64,000 nucleotides of DNA from Hyphomicrobiales bacterium (GCA_900468625.1 UBUL01000010.1:1-64000); one strand, 5' to 3'; positions 11,933 to 21,483 are shown, counted from the first letter of the stretch. Notes: a model not told the origin generated them from the sequence alone. Program-made: numbers and translations.

Positions 11933-13123
11933 ATGGCCATCTTACCCATTCTGCGGCGGGTCGCGCTGCCATTGCTATTGTCGTCGGCGCTGGTCGCCTG
12001 CACGGCAGACAGTCTCTTGCCGCCCTCCAGCATCGATAGTTCCTCGCGCGTCGGCTCCATCAAGCCGTATCGGAGCGTGCAGCAGCGACAATTCGCCTAT
12101 CAGGGCGTTCGGGACCCCGTCGTTTCTGCTTCGAGCAATTACAACGGCGGCCCTGTTCGCTCCACGGGAACCGGCGAGGCCGTGACCACGTCCGACGTCG
12201 AATCCGGTCTGGCGCAGCAATCGAACATTCCGTCTCAAGGCGTCAACATGGATGCCGAGCTCGGCGTCGGCCCGAGTGAGGAGGCTCAGTCCGGATCGGT
12301 GGTCGGATTGGCACAGGAAGAACAGCAGAATATTGCCGAAGGTCAGTCCGATCAGCCTGTGGTCGACGGCATCGGCACCGACGCGCCGGTGCAGACCAAC
12401 CGCTCCACTCTTCAGCGCCCGGCCGCACAGGCCGAACTCAACCAATCGCGGATACCAAGGTCGCTGCCGGGAACGCAGGTCGCAATGCTGCCGCGCGTCG
12501 AAAATCCGATACCGCGCCTCGATCAGCAGTTCGAGGCGCCGCAATCGACGCCCGGCATGATGCCGCCTTCGGAAATCGCCTGCCGTCAGGAGCTGCGGCG
12601 CCTGGGCGTCGTCTATACGGATAGGCCGGCCATATCGAATGGTCCGGCATGCCAGGTTCCTTATCCGATTTCGCTCGGTGGTCTCTCCGGCAACATCGCC
12701 GTCAGGCCGGCAGTCACACTGAACTGTCAAGTGACGCTCGCCTTTGCCAAATGGGTGAAGAACGAGCTCGCTCCGGCGGCGCGCACGCGCTACTGGTCCG
12801 GCATCGGCACGATCGTTCCGCTCGGCGGCTATTCCTGCCGACGCATGAACAATAGCCGGCAACGCTATAATCCGATGTCGGAGCACGCTCACGGCAACGC
12901 GATCGACGTCGGCACCTTCGTCCTGAAGAACGGCCACGTGATCGACATACGCAGAAAGGGCCTCTTTTCCTTCAGGGAAGGTGCGCTGCTCAAGGCGGTG
13001 CGCAGCGACAGCTGCCGCTATTTCGATACGGTGCTCGGGCCGGGCAGCAATCCGGAACATTGGAACCATTTCCACTTCGATCTCAGGGATCGGAAGGGCG
13101 GCCGGCGCTATTGCAGCCTGTGA
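11933..13123 (+). CDS. Extensin-like lipoprotein, LAS-peptidase-like motifs
   Basis: A 396-residue predicted lipoprotein. The signal ends in a lipobox (LVAC, Cys about 23). A long Gln/Pro/Ser-rich linker follows, and the C-terminal 180 residues form the bacterial extensin-like C-terminal domain (from about ACRQELRRLGVVYTD). Within it, SEHAHGNAIDVG and HWNHFHFDL reproduce the spaced H...D...HxH zinc ligands of LAS metallopeptidases (VanY/MepA group), so peptidoglycan amidase or carboxypeptidase activity is possible. The family is generally unstudied. The ATG at 11933 was preferred because a lipoprotein signal begins there; the longer frame from 11771 has no such feature. Confidence 0.85.
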   Translation: MAILPILRRVALPLLLSSALVACTADSLLPPSSIDSSSRVGSIKPYRSVQQRQFAYQGVRDPVVSASSNYNGGPVRSTGTGEAVTTSDVESGLAQQSNIPSQGVNMDAELGVGPSEEAQSGSVVGLAQEEQQNIAEGQSDQPVVDGIGTDAPVQTNRSTLQRPAAQAELNQSRIPRSLPGTQVAMLPRVENPIPRLDQQFEAPQSTPGMMPPSEIACRQELRRLGVVYTDRPAISNGPACQVPYPISLGGLSGNIAVRPAVTLNCQVTLAFAKWVKNELAPAARTRYWSGIGTIVPLGGYSCRRMNNSRQRYNPMSEHAHGNAIDVGTFVLKNGHVIDIRRKGLFSFREGALLKAVRSDSCRYFDTVLGPGSNPEHWNHFHFDLRDRKGGRRYCSL

Positions 13124-13229
13124 TTGGCGTTCGCCGGAACAGCATCCATCCTTGCCGAACGGAGAAGCTGATTTACCTATCGGGTGAATCGCGCTTTAAG
13201 TGGGCTGTCCGAGAGCATAAGAGGGTTTT

Positions 13230-13484
13230 ATGGAAGACGTGCCGAGACGAAAGAAAAGCCTGGGAAGAGCGCTCGCCGCCGCACTGATCGCTATCGTCAT
13301 CGTCATCGGCGGCCGCTGGTATGCCTATGTCGCCTATGCCGACGATCCGTTCGATGAGGTCGGCATCGGCCTTAATTCCATGATGCCCGGCCCCATCCGC
13401 GACAAGGGCTGCGAAATGCTGAAGGCTCGCTTCGAGCGCAAGACCCTGCCGCCGGCGGGCTGCGGCGTGAACGGCAGCTGGTGA
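13230..13484 (+). CDS. Small single-pass membrane protein, unknown function
   Basis: An 84-residue protein with a basic N-terminus (RRKKSLGR), one hydrophobic helix at about residues 14-29, and a C-terminal soluble part with two cysteines (KGCEMLKARF and AGCGVNGSW). Such a topology suggests an inner-membrane anchor with a periplasmic tail. The ATG at 13230 lies about 100 bp after the extensin-like gene on the same strand. No family is recognised. Confidence 0.55.
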   Translation: MEDVPRRKKSLGRALAAALIAIVIVIGGRWYAYVAYADDPFDEVGIGLNSMMPGPIRDKGCEMLKARFERKTLPPAGCGVNGSW

Positions 13485-13510
13485 GCTTCGCTCTTCGGAT
13501 CGTAAGCCGG

Positions 13511-13540
13511 CAAAAAAAGAAAAGCCGGCTAGGCCGGCTT
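13511..13540 (-). terminator. Rho-independent terminator, minus strand
   Basis: Perfect 8-bp stem AAGCCGGC/GCCGGCTT (13540-13533 and 13529-13522) with a 3-base loop, followed on the minus strand by a run of T interrupted once by C. No minus-strand protein gene precedes it, which is why a small RNA is proposed. Confidence 0.75.
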
Positions 13541-13635
13541 GAGTGGCGCATGGCAACGACGGGGGATCCTTGCCTGCTCCAGAAAAGAACTTCATGTTGC
13601 AATGATGCATGCAATATGAATGCGAGGGCAATAAA
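13512..13635 (-). ncRNA. Candidate small RNA, about 124 nt
   Basis: In the 383-bp gap 13485-13867 there is no credible gene, yet the minus strand carries a promoter-like pair (TTGGCG at 13670-13665, 17-base spacer, TGTATT at 13647-13642) and, about 100 bases on, a factor-independent terminator (13540-13511). A transcript would start near 13635 and end near 13512. No open frame of note lies in it. This is a prediction from sequence signals only; the rest of the gap (13671-13867) holds the leader of the ABC exporter gene and nothing else recognised. Confidence 0.45.
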
Positions 13636-13641
13636 TCGGCC

Positions 13642-13670
13642 AATACAGCAGGCGCTGACGGTGTCGCCAA
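13642..13670 (-). promoter_or_regulatory. Sigma-70-like promoter for the candidate sRNA
   Basis: On the minus strand TTGGCG (-35) and TGTATT (-10) are separated by exactly 17 bases. Each matches four of six consensus positions, and the -35 resembles the rhizobial CTTGGC variant. Confidence 0.4.
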
Positions 13671-13867
13671 GAGGCGTTGGGCGGAGTTGCGACAAACGTT
13701 GCTCACCTAAGGAGCTATATGCCCGACCAAGGTCACGATTTGATGACAGCTTATTTGGGTTAAGCGAACGCTGTGTTTCGTCGTCTCGGGGTGGTCAAAG
13801 CTTAAAACCGGTTATATAGCGGGCAAACGCCGCGAAATTCATCACAAAAGCCGGAATTTGCCTGACC

Positions 13868-14794
13868 ATGGCTCCGATCATTTCGATTCGCAATCTTAGG
13901 AAAACATACTCCAACGGATTTCAGGCACTGAAAGGTGTCGATCTCGATATCGAGCGGGGTGAAATCCTGGCGCTGCTCGGGCCGAATGGTGCTGGCAAGA
14001 CGACATTGATTTCCATCGTCTGCGGGATCGCCAACCCGAGCAGCGGCTCGGTGACGGTCGGCGGGCATGACGTCGTGCGCGATTTCCGCGCTACGCGCAG
14101 CATGATCGGCCTCGTGCCGCAGGAGCTGACGACCGATCAGTTCGAAACGGTCTGGAATACGGTGAGCTTCTCGCGCGGGCTGCACGGCAAGAAGCCGAAC
14201 CCTGAACATATCGAGAAAATCCTGCGCGATCTTTCGCTCTGGGAGAAGAAGGACAACATGCTTCGCCAGCTTTCCGGCGGCATGAAGCGGCGTGTATTGA
14301 TCGCCAAGGCGCTCTCGCACGAACCGGAGATACTTTTCCTCGACGAGCCGACGGCTGGCGTCGATGTGACGCTGCGAAAGGACATGTGGCATGTGGTCGA
14401 ACGTCTGCGCGCGTCCGGCGTCACGATCATTCTGACGACGCATTACATCGAGGAGGCCGAGGAAGCTGCCGATCGCGTCGGCGTCATCAATGGCGGCGAG
14501 TTGCTGCTGGTGGAGGAGAAGAAGGCACTAATGGCCAAGCTCGGGCGCAAGCAGCTCATCCTCGATTTGAACGAGCCGCTGGACGCCGTCCCGCACCGTC
14601 TCGAAGGCAATGGGCTTTCGCTCGGACCGAGCGGTCTGACGCTGATCTATGATTTCGATGCCCAAAACGAGCAGTCGAGCATCGCGGCTCTGCTGTCGAA
14701 GCTGGCCGAGCAGGGAATTCACTTCAAGGATCTCTCGACGCGTCAAAGTTCGCTCGAGGATATTTTCGTCTCGCTGGTGGAGGCAGGCAAATGA
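13868..14794 (+). CDS. ABC-2 exporter ATP-binding protein
   Basis: A 308-residue cytoplasmic ATPase of the ABC-2 (NodI/CcmA/drug-exporter) type. Walker A (GPNGAGKTT) is at 38-46, the signature LSGGMKRRV at about 137-145, and Walker [11 protein letters not shown] follows. The C-terminal 70 residues form the usual extra domain of this branch. The stop overlaps the permease start by four bases (ATGA), so the two are translationally coupled and form an exporter with two permease copies. The substrate is unknown; NodI/NodJ-like polysaccharide or drug export are family options. Confidence 0.92.
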   Translation: MAPIISIRNLRKTYSNGFQALKGVDLDIERGEILALLGPNGAGKTTLISIVCGIANPSSGSVTVGGHDVVRDFRATRSMIGLVPQELTTDQFETVWNTVSFSRGLHGKKPNPEHIEKILRDLSLWEKKDNMLRQLSGGMKRRVLIAKALSHEPEILFLDEPTAGVDVTLRKDMWHVVERLRASGVTIILTTHYIEEAEEAADRVGVINGGELLLVEEKKALMAKLGRKQLILDLNEPLDAVPHRLEGNGLSLGPSGLTLIYDFDAQNEQSSIAALLSKLAEQGIHFKDLSTRQSSLEDIFVSLVEAGK

Positions 14795-15552
14795 ACTTCG
14801 AAGCGGTCAAATCCATCTACGCTTTCGAAATGGCCCGCACGCGCCGCACTCTGCTCCAGAGCGTCGTTTCGCCGGTCATTTCCACGTCACTCTATTTCAT
14901 CGTCTTCGGTGCGGCGATCGGTTCGCGCATCAATCTGGTCGAGGGTGTCTCCTATGGGGCGTTCATCACACCCGGCCTGATCATGCTGACCCTGCTTGGC
15001 CAGTGCATCAGCAACGGCTCCTTCGGCATCTATTTCCCGAAGTTTACGGGCACGATCTACGAGGTGCTGTCGGCACCCGTCGCCATGGCCGAGATCGTTC
15101 TCGGCTATGTCGGCGCGGCGGCGACCAAGGGGATGCTGATCGGCCTGATCATCCTGGCGACCGCGAGCTTCTTCGTCGACATCAGGATCGAGCATCCGTT
15201 CATGATGATCCTTTTCTTCGTGCTGACGGCCGTAACCTTCAGCCTGTTCGGCTTCATGATCGGCATATGGGCCGGGAATTTCGAGCAGCTGAACCTCATC
15301 CCGATGCTGGTCGTGCCGCCGCTGACCTTCCTTGGCGGCAGCTTCTATTCGATCAACATGCTGCCGCCTTTCTGGCAGGCCGTCAGCCACCTCAATCCGG
15401 TCCTCTATCTCGTCAGTGGCTTCCGCTGGAGCTTCTACGGCATCGCCGATGTCAATCCGGCACTGAGCCTGGCCATGATCACGCTTTTCCTCGTCATCTG
15501 CCTGGTCATCCTTGGATGGATTTTCAAAACCGGTTATCGGTTGCGGAACTGA
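14791..15552 (+). CDS. ABC-2 type exporter permease
   Basis: A 253-residue membrane protein with about six hydrophobic segments and the ABC-2 family pattern, including the late segment [20 protein letters not shown], which is diagnostic of NodJ-like permeases. It partners the preceding ATPase through a four-base overlap. The operon seems to end here, since an interspersed repeat follows immediately. Confidence 0.9.
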   Translation: MNFEAVKSIYAFEMARTRRTLLQSVVSPVISTSLYFIVFGAAIGSRINLVEGVSYGAFITPGLIMLTLLGQCISNGSFGIYFPKFTGTIYEVLSAPVAMAEIVLGYVGAAATKGMLIGLIILATASFFVDIRIEHPFMMILFFVLTAVTFSLFGFMIGIWAGNFEQLNLIPMLVVPPLTFLGGSFYSINMLPPFWQAVSHLNPVLYLVSGFRWSFYGIADVNPALSLAMITLFLVICLVILGWIFKTGYRLRN

Positions 15553-15583
15553 CGGCGATGCCGGGCTGGCGGGTCTACAGCGC

Positions 15584-15675
15584 CGCGCGTCATATATGAC
15601 GTGCAAAGGTCGCTGTAGTACCTTAAATTCACTGCATAATTCCTTAAATCGATGCCGATTTAAGGAATTATGCAG
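15584..15675. repeat. Rhizobial intergenic palindromic element
   Basis: The core is a perfect 20-bp inverted repeat (15632-15651 and 15656-15675; arm reads CTGCATAATTCCTTAAATCG) with a 4-base centre. It is preceded by a second small palindrome (GCGTCATATATGACG-like, 15587-15602) and the phrase AAAGGTCGCTGTAG. This combination is familiar from many rhizobial intergenic regions. It sits between the ABC exporter permease and folC and could form a strong hairpin on either strand. Confidence 0.75.
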
Positions 15676-15723
15676 GAAGCCCGCGGCTTTTGCTGCCGCA
15701 ACACACGTCCTAGAAAGCATCCA

Positions 15724-17055
15724 ATGTCGCAGGCTGATCCCAATCCTTCGCTATCCCAAGCACTTTCCCGGCTCGATCAATTGACCAATTGGGAGCGCAA
15801 GCCGCGCGGGGAGATGCGGGTCGGTCTCGAGCCGATGCTCGATCTCATGCAGCGCCTGGGTAATCCGCATCTGAGCTTTCGTGCCATTCATGTCGCCGGC
15901 ACAAAGGGCAAGGGGTCGGTGTCGGCGCTTCTCGAGGCCGGATTGCTGCGGGCCGGCTGGCAGGTTGGCCGCTATGCGTCGCCGCATGTCGACCGTGTGA
16001 ACGAACGTATCAGCGTTCTCGGTCGTGAGGTCGAGGACGATGCGCTGGCACAGGCGATCATGCAGGTGCTGGACAGCTATGAGGGCGCAAAGCAGGCAGC
16101 GACTGCCGGAGAGGACGCTACCTGGTTCGACGTGATAACGGCCGCCGCCTTCGTCGTCTTCAGAGATGCCGGTTTGAACTGGGTCGTGGTCGAGGTCGGG
16201 CTCGGCGGCAGGCTGGACTCGACGAACGTGGTTTTCGGCGAAGTGGCCATCGTCATCAATATCGGGCTCGAGCATACGGAAATTCTCGGGGGTACGCGCG
16301 AGGCGATCGCGCGGGAGAAGGTCGGCATATTGAAGCCCGGCGCGACGCTCGCCACCACGCTTGCCGCTGGCGACGCCGCGGGACGGATCTTGCAGCAAAG
16401 GGCCGATGAACTTGGCTGCGACGTGCTTCGAACAGATCTTCCCGAAGATGCAACGATTGCGGAAACGAACATTTCGCTGGTCGGTCTGGTGTTCGATCAC
16501 CTTGGTCGACAGGGCGAAGGCGTGCAGGAGGAGGGTGCAAAGGGCCGGCCCATCGGTGCGTGGCTGCTCGAACCGGCGGTGATCGCGAGGGCACATCTGC
16601 CGGGCCGGATGGAACGCTTTGACTTCGTGCTGCCGCCGGCGCTGCGGCACGGACGTCAGACCTTGCCGTTGGTGATGGACGGCGCGCATGTGCCGTTCAA
16701 TATCGAGGCTGTCCTGCGCGATATCACGCGCTCGCCCGGCATCGGCGGCGATTGTGTCGTCATCGCGGCACTGGCCTCCGACAAGGATGCAATGGGCTTT
16801 CTGGGAGTCCTGTCCCGATATGTCTCCTATGCTGTGTTTAGCGAAGCATCCGGTTCCGGTCGCGCGCATGCCGCAAGCGAGTTGGAAGCGCTTGGGACGT
16901 CCATGGGGATGGCTTGCGAAGCCGAGCCGGACCCGCACAAGGCGCTGGATCGGGCCGTCGCGGCGGCTGCTGCGCGCGGCGGCTGGATGCTTGTCACCGG
17001 TTCGCTCTATCTCGTCGGTGCGCTGCGCGGCACCGTTATCGGAAATGCGAAATGA
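15724..17055 (+). CDS. folC: Folylpolyglutamate / dihydrofolate synthase
   Basis: FolC adds glutamate to dihydropteroate or folates in the cytoplasm, using ATP. The 443-residue protein carries the Mur-ligase-type P-loop HVAGTKGKGSVSA (56-68), the omega-loop sequence around YASPHVDRVNERI, and the VEVGLGGRLDSTN motif, all typical of FolC. The ATG at 15724 is chosen because the upstream in-frame part (15670-15723) runs into the palindromic repeat. In many alphaproteobacteria folC follows accD in the trpFBA-accD cluster; here it follows an ABC exporter and is coupled to a GNAT gene. Confidence 0.93.
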   Translation: MSQADPNPSLSQALSRLDQLTNWERKPRGEMRVGLEPMLDLMQRLGNPHLSFRAIHVAGTKGKGSVSALLEAGLLRAGWQVGRYASPHVDRVNERISVLGREVEDDALAQAIMQVLDSYEGAKQAATAGEDATWFDVITAAAFVVFRDAGLNWVVVEVGLGGRLDSTNVVFGEVAIVINIGLEHTEILGGTREAIAREKVGILKPGATLATTLAAGDAAGRILQQRADELGCDVLRTDLPEDATIAETNISLVGLVFDHLGRQGEGVQEEGAKGRPIGAWLLEPAVIARAHLPGRMERFDFVLPPALRHGRQTLPLVMDGAHVPFNIEAVLRDITRSPGIGGDCVVIAALASDKDAMGFLGVLSRYVSYAVFSEASGSGRAHAASELEALGTSMGMACEAEPDPHKALDRAVAAAAARGGWMLVTGSLYLVGALRGTVIGNAK

Positions 17056-17582
17056 CCACGGAGGTCTCGATCAAGCCGGCTCTCGCCGAAGATGTCGCCG
17101 ACATTGCCAGGCTGCATCGCGCGGTCTGGTGCGACACCTATCGCGATCTTGCGCCTGCCGAGGTATATCGTGTCCTTGATGAAGATTTCCGCCGTGCGCG
17201 ATGGGCCGATATTCTGGCCAATCCGCATGGAGATCAGCGGGTGCTTCTGGCCAAGCAAGGTGAACGGCTCGTCGGCATCGGTGCGACTGCGGCGCCGTCC
17301 GAGCCGGCATTCGGGGCACGCGGTGAGATCAAGTCGCTCTATGTCGATCCCTCCGTCAAGCGTCAGGGACTTGGCCGCCGGCTGATGCGGGCAATGATGG
17401 AGGAGCTCGCATCCATGGGATATTCGGGTGCGGCACTCGGGGTCGTCACCGGTAACGAACCCGCCATCGCCTTCTATCGGGCGCTCGGAGGGCGATTGAT
17501 CGGCCAGTATACCGATCCAGGGCCGATCTGGCGTTCCGACAATCTCATTTTCGCATGGGACGACTTATCCCTTCCGATCTGA
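17052..17582 (+). CDS. GNAT-family N-acetyltransferase
   Basis: A 176-residue acetyltransferase. The acetyl-CoA binding motif A is visible as VDPSVKRQGLGRRLM, followed by the GVVTGNEPAIAFYRALGG segment (motif B). The start ATG overlaps the folC stop (ATGA), so translation is coupled to folC. The acceptor substrate (an amine on a small molecule or protein) cannot be told from sequence. Confidence 0.88.
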   Translation: MTTEVSIKPALAEDVADIARLHRAVWCDTYRDLAPAEVYRVLDEDFRRARWADILANPHGDQRVLLAKQGERLVGIGATAAPSEPAFGARGEIKSLYVDPSVKRQGLGRRLMRAMMEELASMGYSGAALGVVTGNEPAIAFYRALGGRLIGQYTDPGPIWRSDNLIFAWDDLSLPI

Positions 17583-17612
17583 TCCGCGCATGCGAGCCGA
17601 CCTGGATTGATT

Positions 17613-18518
17613 TTATCCGGCTGCAATCCGCTTGCGCGGTGCGATGGTCATGGCCATGACACCTGCCACGACGCAGACGAGGCCGACGGCTGCCGTCGGA
17701 GACAGAGGTTCGCCGAGCAAGGCGACGCCGATGCCGACGCCGATCGGGACGCGCAGATAGGCCTGCGCGGTCGTGCCGACCGAACCGAGGGTTTGAATGA
17801 GCCGAAAGTAGATGCTGAAGGCGAGGGCGGTTGAAACGACGGACAGGCCGAGGAGCGCCAGAATCGAAGCCGTGGATGGCGCAATCTGCCAGGGGTGCTC
17901 GACAATCAGACTGGCTGGGATCAGGAGAGCGGCACCGCAAAGCAACGAGCCTGCCGCCGGCATCATCGGATCCAACCCTTTGAAATTGCGGCCGAACAGG
18001 GCCGCGCATGCATAGCAGACCGATGCTGCAACGACGGCGAGCTGCGGCAGCGACTGACGGCCCATGCCATTCAGCGCATCGAGGCCGATGATCAGGCAAA
18101 TCCCCGCCATGCCGGCACTTACGCCGAAAAGCTTGCGCCCCGACATCGGCTCGCTGCGCAGCACGAAAGCAGCGATCAGGAAGGTGAAGATCGGTGTCGT
18201 CGAATTCAATATGGTCGCGAGACCAGCATCGACGGTCTGTTCCGCCCAGGCGATCAGCGTGAAGGGAATGGCGCTGTTGAGGCAGGATTGAATGAGAAAA
18301 CGCTTCCAAGTGGCTGCGTCTTTCGGCAGGCTCAGGCCACGCCAGCGGATGATCGCGAGCAGAACGAGACCGGCGATCATGGTACGCGCGGCGATCAGCG
18401 TGATCGGCGGAATGGTCGCTACCCCGACGCGGATGAAGGTATAGGAGGCGCCCCAGCAGGTTGCAAGTGCAAGGAGAAGCAGCAGTTCGGTCGATATATT
18501 GGTTCTTACGGGCGCCAT
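17613..18518 (-). CDS. DMT-superfamily transporter (EamA)
   Basis: A 301-residue inner-membrane protein with ten predicted transmembrane helices arranged as two EamA repeats (first begins LLLLLALATCWGASYTFIRVG; second near LAVVAASVCYACAALFG). Members export amino acids or other metabolites. The ATG at 18518 begins just before the first helix. It converges with the GNAT gene and has no partner gene. Confidence 0.86.
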   Translation of the reverse strand: MAPVRTNISTELLLLLALATCWGASYTFIRVGVATIPPITLIAARTMIAGLVLLAIIRWRGLSLPKDAATWKRFLIQSCLNSAIPFTLIAWAEQTVDAGLATILNSTTPIFTFLIAAFVLRSEPMSGRKLFGVSAGMAGICLIIGLDALNGMGRQSLPQLAVVAASVCYACAALFGRNFKGLDPMMPAAGSLLCGAALLIPASLIVEHPWQIAPSTASILALLGLSVVSTALAFSIYFRLIQTLGSVGTTAQAYLRVPIGVGIGVALLGEPLSPTAAVGLVCVVAGVMAMTIAPRKRIAAG

Positions 18519-18623
18519 GATGTCTCACTCTTCCTGTGTTCGGATATGCCCGTCTTTTAGAGTGAAGGCACCGGCGAATGCTTCGGTCCGAGCCGAACTA
18601 TCGAATCCGGCCGCTCGTTTCCT

Positions 18624-19325
18624 TCAATCCCGCAGCCGAAGCTCGTCGGTCTGCATCTGCATCGATCCCAGGGTTTCGAGAAAGCTCATGCCGAGAAGGC
18701 TTTGATCGAGCTTGCCGGCTTCGGCTACGCTCGCCTCGACATCCCTCCGCTTGATCGGGCCGATCGCCACCGAGCCGAGTTCCACGGGGGCCGCGCGGGC
18801 TCGACCGTTCGCAGTCAGCACTGTCATGGAATAGGTGAGGTTTTCCGGAATGATGCCGACGCGTTCGGCGTCTTCAGGCGAAAGAGCGATGGTGCTGGCG
18901 CCGGTATCGATCAGCATGTCGATCGGCTGGCCATTGATTTTGACCCGCGCCTCGAAATGGCCGTTCGAGCGCTTGTGGAGGATGACTTCCTGGCCGCCTT
19001 CACTTGTGGTGACGACGACGGCATGGCCGGGCATCAAGCCTGCGAAGACGCGATTGCCGACCTGCTCGGCATCCTGGCGATAGATATAGGCGGTCGCGAG
19101 CGCCATGATGATGACGAACCAGATCAGAAGATTGCGGATCGACTGGCTGACGGTATGGCGGCTTGCCCAGACCGCTGCGCTCATCATCACAGCGATCGGC
19201 ACAAGATAGACGACGCGTGCGAAATCGTCGTTGTGCATGCCGAAGGTGGTGCCGCCATTGTTGTTGAAGATGAGCAGTGCGAGGCCGATGCCGAGAATGG
19301 CGAGAACGATGTTCAGGCGGTTCAT
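18624..19325 (-). CDS. Membrane-anchored retropepsin-like aspartic protease
   Basis: A 233-residue protein of the clan AA, TIGR02281-type single-domain aspartic proteases. About three hydrophobic segments occupy residues 5-22, 38-55 and 65-82, followed by a soluble domain with the catalytic motif LIDTGASTIALS (Asp140). Retropepsin-like proteases of this size act as dimers. Its start overlaps the stop of the upstream DUF1289 gene by four bases, a pairing that suggests co-translation. The substrate is unknown. Confidence 0.86.
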   Translation of the reverse strand: MNRLNIVLAILGIGLALLIFNNNGGTTFGMHNDDFARVVYLVPIAVMMSAAVWASRHTVSQSIRNLLIWFVIIMALATAYIYRQDAEQVGNRVFAGLMPGHAVVVTTSEGGQEVILHKRSNGHFEARVKINGQPIDMLIDTGASTIALSPEDAERVGIIPENLTYSMTVLTANGRARAAPVELGSVAIGPIKRRDVEASVAEAGKLDQSLLGMSFLETLGSMQMQTDELRLRD

Positions 19326-19543
19326 ACGGCGCTGCGCTCCCGTGCCATTCTTTGACGGCGGGTTTCCCTGCGCGGCTTGCGTTCGACCTTCGTCAGGCGT
19401 TCGGGAAGCGTTTCCATGATCTGGCGGCGCTGGTCGTCACTGTAGTTCATCCACGCGCCGATCTCCGCCGATGTGCGGCCGCAGCCGAAGCAATAGCCGG
19501 TCGCTTGGTCGATGGAGCAGACAAGGATGCAAGGTGTCAGCAT
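19322..19543 (-). CDS. DUF1289-family small Cys-rich protein
   Basis: A 73-residue protein with the DUF1289 cysteine pattern near its N-terminus (TPCILVCSIDQATGYCFGCG; four cysteines likely binding a metal or Fe-S cluster), followed by the W-x(3-6)-R-x-x-I-M segment and a basic tail. The ATG at 19543 begins right at the family start. It overlaps the downstream protease gene (ATGA). Family function unknown. Confidence 0.88.
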   Translation of the reverse strand: MLTPCILVCSIDQATGYCFGCGRTSAEIGAWMNYSDDQRRQIMETLPERLTKVERKPRRETRRQRMARERSAV

Positions 19544-19562
19544 GAGATCATATATCGATGCT

Positions 19563-20339
19563 TCAAACGCACATGACAAGAGTACACAGGGAAGCGATCT
19601 CGCAAATCTGTTGCGTCGCGCCGATCGTATCGCCAGTGTGGCCGGACAGTTTTTGCTGCACGTATCTGGTCGCAAGAAGTGTCGCGGCACTGGTTGCCAG
19701 GAGGCAGGCGACCAGTGCTGCAACGCTGAGGACAGGACCTATGAGCAGCACGGCAAGGCCAAGTGCGGTAATCAAAGCCAGTTGCATGGCATCGCCATCC
19801 GGCTTGCCTGCGGACGCGGCTACTCCGTCAGGTTTGGCGGGTGGAAGGGCATACCAGTGCCAGACCATGGCGCCGCGGCTCAATGCGGCGGTTGCGAGAA
19901 GGGCAATCGCGCAGTCGAAAGGCGGCAGGTGGCGGGCGAGGGCGGCCAGCGCCGCGCCGCGCAGGCCGAAGGACAGGATGAGCGCGGCTGCGCCATAGGT
20001 GCCGATGCGGCTATCCTTCATGATTTCAAGGGCGCGGTCGCGGTCCTTACCGCCTCCGAGCCCGTCGGCGGTATCGCTCAGCCCGTCCTCATGAAGCGCG
20101 CCGGTCGTGACCGTCTGCACGACGAGTGTCAGCAGCGCCGCCATCAACGGATCGGCCTTGAGATCCAGCAGCACACCGAAAGTCAGCGCGGCGGGTACGA
20201 CGATCAGCAGGCCGGCAAGGGGGAAGGTGCGGGACACATGCGAGAGCTTGCCGTCATAGCCTTCGAAGAAGGATGGCGACACCGAAATACGGCTGAGAAA
20301 GGCGACGGCGCGTGCGATGTCGCGCATATATTCCCGCAT
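19563..20339 (-). CDS. cobS: Adenosylcobinamide-GDP ribazoletransferase (cobalamin synthase)
   Basis: CobS joins adenosylcobinamide-GDP with alpha-ribazole to complete adenosylcobalamin in the inner membrane. The 258-residue protein has five to six hydrophobic helices and the conserved acidic motif [20 protein letters not shown]. The ATG at 20339 has GAGGAAG just upstream; the longer frame to 20687 runs antisense to cobT and is not real. It is divergent from cobT, whose product makes the alpha-ribazole phosphate precursor, so the two act in consecutive steps. No cobalamin riboswitch was recognised in the 127-bp gap. Confidence 0.94.
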   Translation of the reverse strand: MREYMRDIARAVAFLSRISVSPSFFEGYDGKLSHVSRTFPLAGLLIVVPAALTFGVLLDLKADPLMAALLTLVVQTVTTGALHEDGLSDTADGLGGGKDRDRALEIMKDSRIGTYGAAALILSFGLRGAALAALARHLPPFDCAIALLATAALSRGAMVWHWYALPPAKPDGVAASAGKPDGDAMQLALITALGLAVLLIGPVLSVAALVACLLATSAATLLATRYVQQKLSGHTGDTIGATQQICEIASLCTLVMCV

Positions 20340-20466
20340 TTCTTCCTCTCCCCGCCATACGCACGACAGTATCGGGCGCTTTTGGAGTTGTTTGCGCCGA
20401 TTCCGAAGATTAATAGAGTCGCACGCAAAGAACCCGATTTGAGACGAAAAGACAAGGAACGCATTC

Positions 20467-21483
20467 ATGAGCGTCAGCGGCCTCCCATTCGACGATTTCC
20501 GCGCATTGCTGCGCGATCTGCCAGGCCCGGATGCCCGGGCGCTTGTGGCAGCGCGCGAGCGTGATGCGCAGCTCACCAAACCGCCGGGTGCGCTCGGCAG
20601 GCTCGAGGAAATCGCTTTCTGGCTAGCCGCCTGGACCGGCCGCGCCCCGGCCGTAACCCGGCCGCTGGTGGCGATCTTTGCCGGCAATCATGGTGTCACC
20701 AAGCAGGGAATTACGCCGTTTCCGCCTTCCGTCACGCAGCAGATGGTGGAGAACTTCGCCGCGGGCGGCGCGGCGATCAACCAAATCTGCGTTGCATATG
20801 ATCTCGGTCTCAAGGTCTTCGACCTGGCGCTTGATTTTCCCACGGGCGACATCACCGAAGAGCCGGCGCTGACGGAGCGCGACTGTGCAGCCACCATGGC
20901 CTTCGGCATGGAGGCGATTGCCGGCGGTACGGATCTGCTTTGCGTCGGCGAAATGGGTATCGGCAACACCACGATCGCTGCAGCCATTCACTACGCTCTT
21001 TATGGCGGCAAGGCTGAAGACTGGGTCGGCCCCGGCACCGGTTCGGAAGGCGAGATGCTGAAGCGCAAGATCGCCGCCGTCGAGAAGGCGGTGGCACTGC
21101 ACCGCGATCATCTCTCCGATCCGCTGGAAATCCTGCGCCGCCTCGGCGGCCGCGAGATTGCCGCCATGGCCGGAGCCATCCTTGCCGCACGCATGGAACG
21201 CATCCCGGTGATCATCGACGGTTATGTCGCGACCGCTGCCGCCTCCATTCTGAAGGCCGCCAATCCCTCTGCGCTCGATCATTGCCTGATCGGCCATGTT
21301 TCGGCGGAGCCGGGCCATCTGCGCTCCATCGAGAAGCTCGGCAAGACGCCGCTTTTGGCGCTCGGCATGCGGCTTGGCGAAGGTACGGGAGCCGCATTGG
21401 CCGCGGGTATCGTCAAGGCTGCGGCTGCCTGCCATTCGGGCATGGCGACATTCGAAAGCGCCGGCGTCTCCAACAAGCACTGA
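20467..21483 (+). CDS. cobT: Nicotinate-nucleotide-dimethylbenzimidazole phosphoribosyltransferase
   Basis: The product transfers phosphoribose from nicotinate mononucleotide to dimethylbenzimidazole, giving alpha-ribazole phosphate. At 338 residues it matches the family length. Visible motifs are [42 protein letters not shown] and the late acidic [13 protein letters not shown] with the catalytic-type Glu. The name follows the enteric CobT (CobU in the Pseudomonas denitrificans scheme). It is divergent from cobS. Confidence 0.96.
   Translation: MSVSGLPFDDFRALLRDLPGPDARALVAARERDAQLTKPPGALGRLEEIAFWLAAWTGRAPAVTRPLVAIFAGNHGVTKQGITPFPPSVTQQMVENFAAGGAAINQICVAYDLGLKVFDLALDFPTGDITEEPALTERDCAATMAFGMEAIAGGTDLLCVGEMGIGNTTIAAAIHYALYGGKAEDWVGPGTGSEGEMLKRKIAAVEKAVALHRDHLSDPLEILRRLGGREIAAMAGAILAARMERIPVIIDGYVATAAASILKAANPSALDHCLIGHVSAEPGHLRSIEKLGKTPLLALGMRLGEGTGAALAAGIVKAAAACHSGMATFESAGVSNKH

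Noticed and set aside
20340-20466. Possible cobalamin riboswitch between cobS and cobT
   Set aside because: The 127-bp gap is too short for a riboswitch plus promoters on both sides, and no B12-box was recognised.
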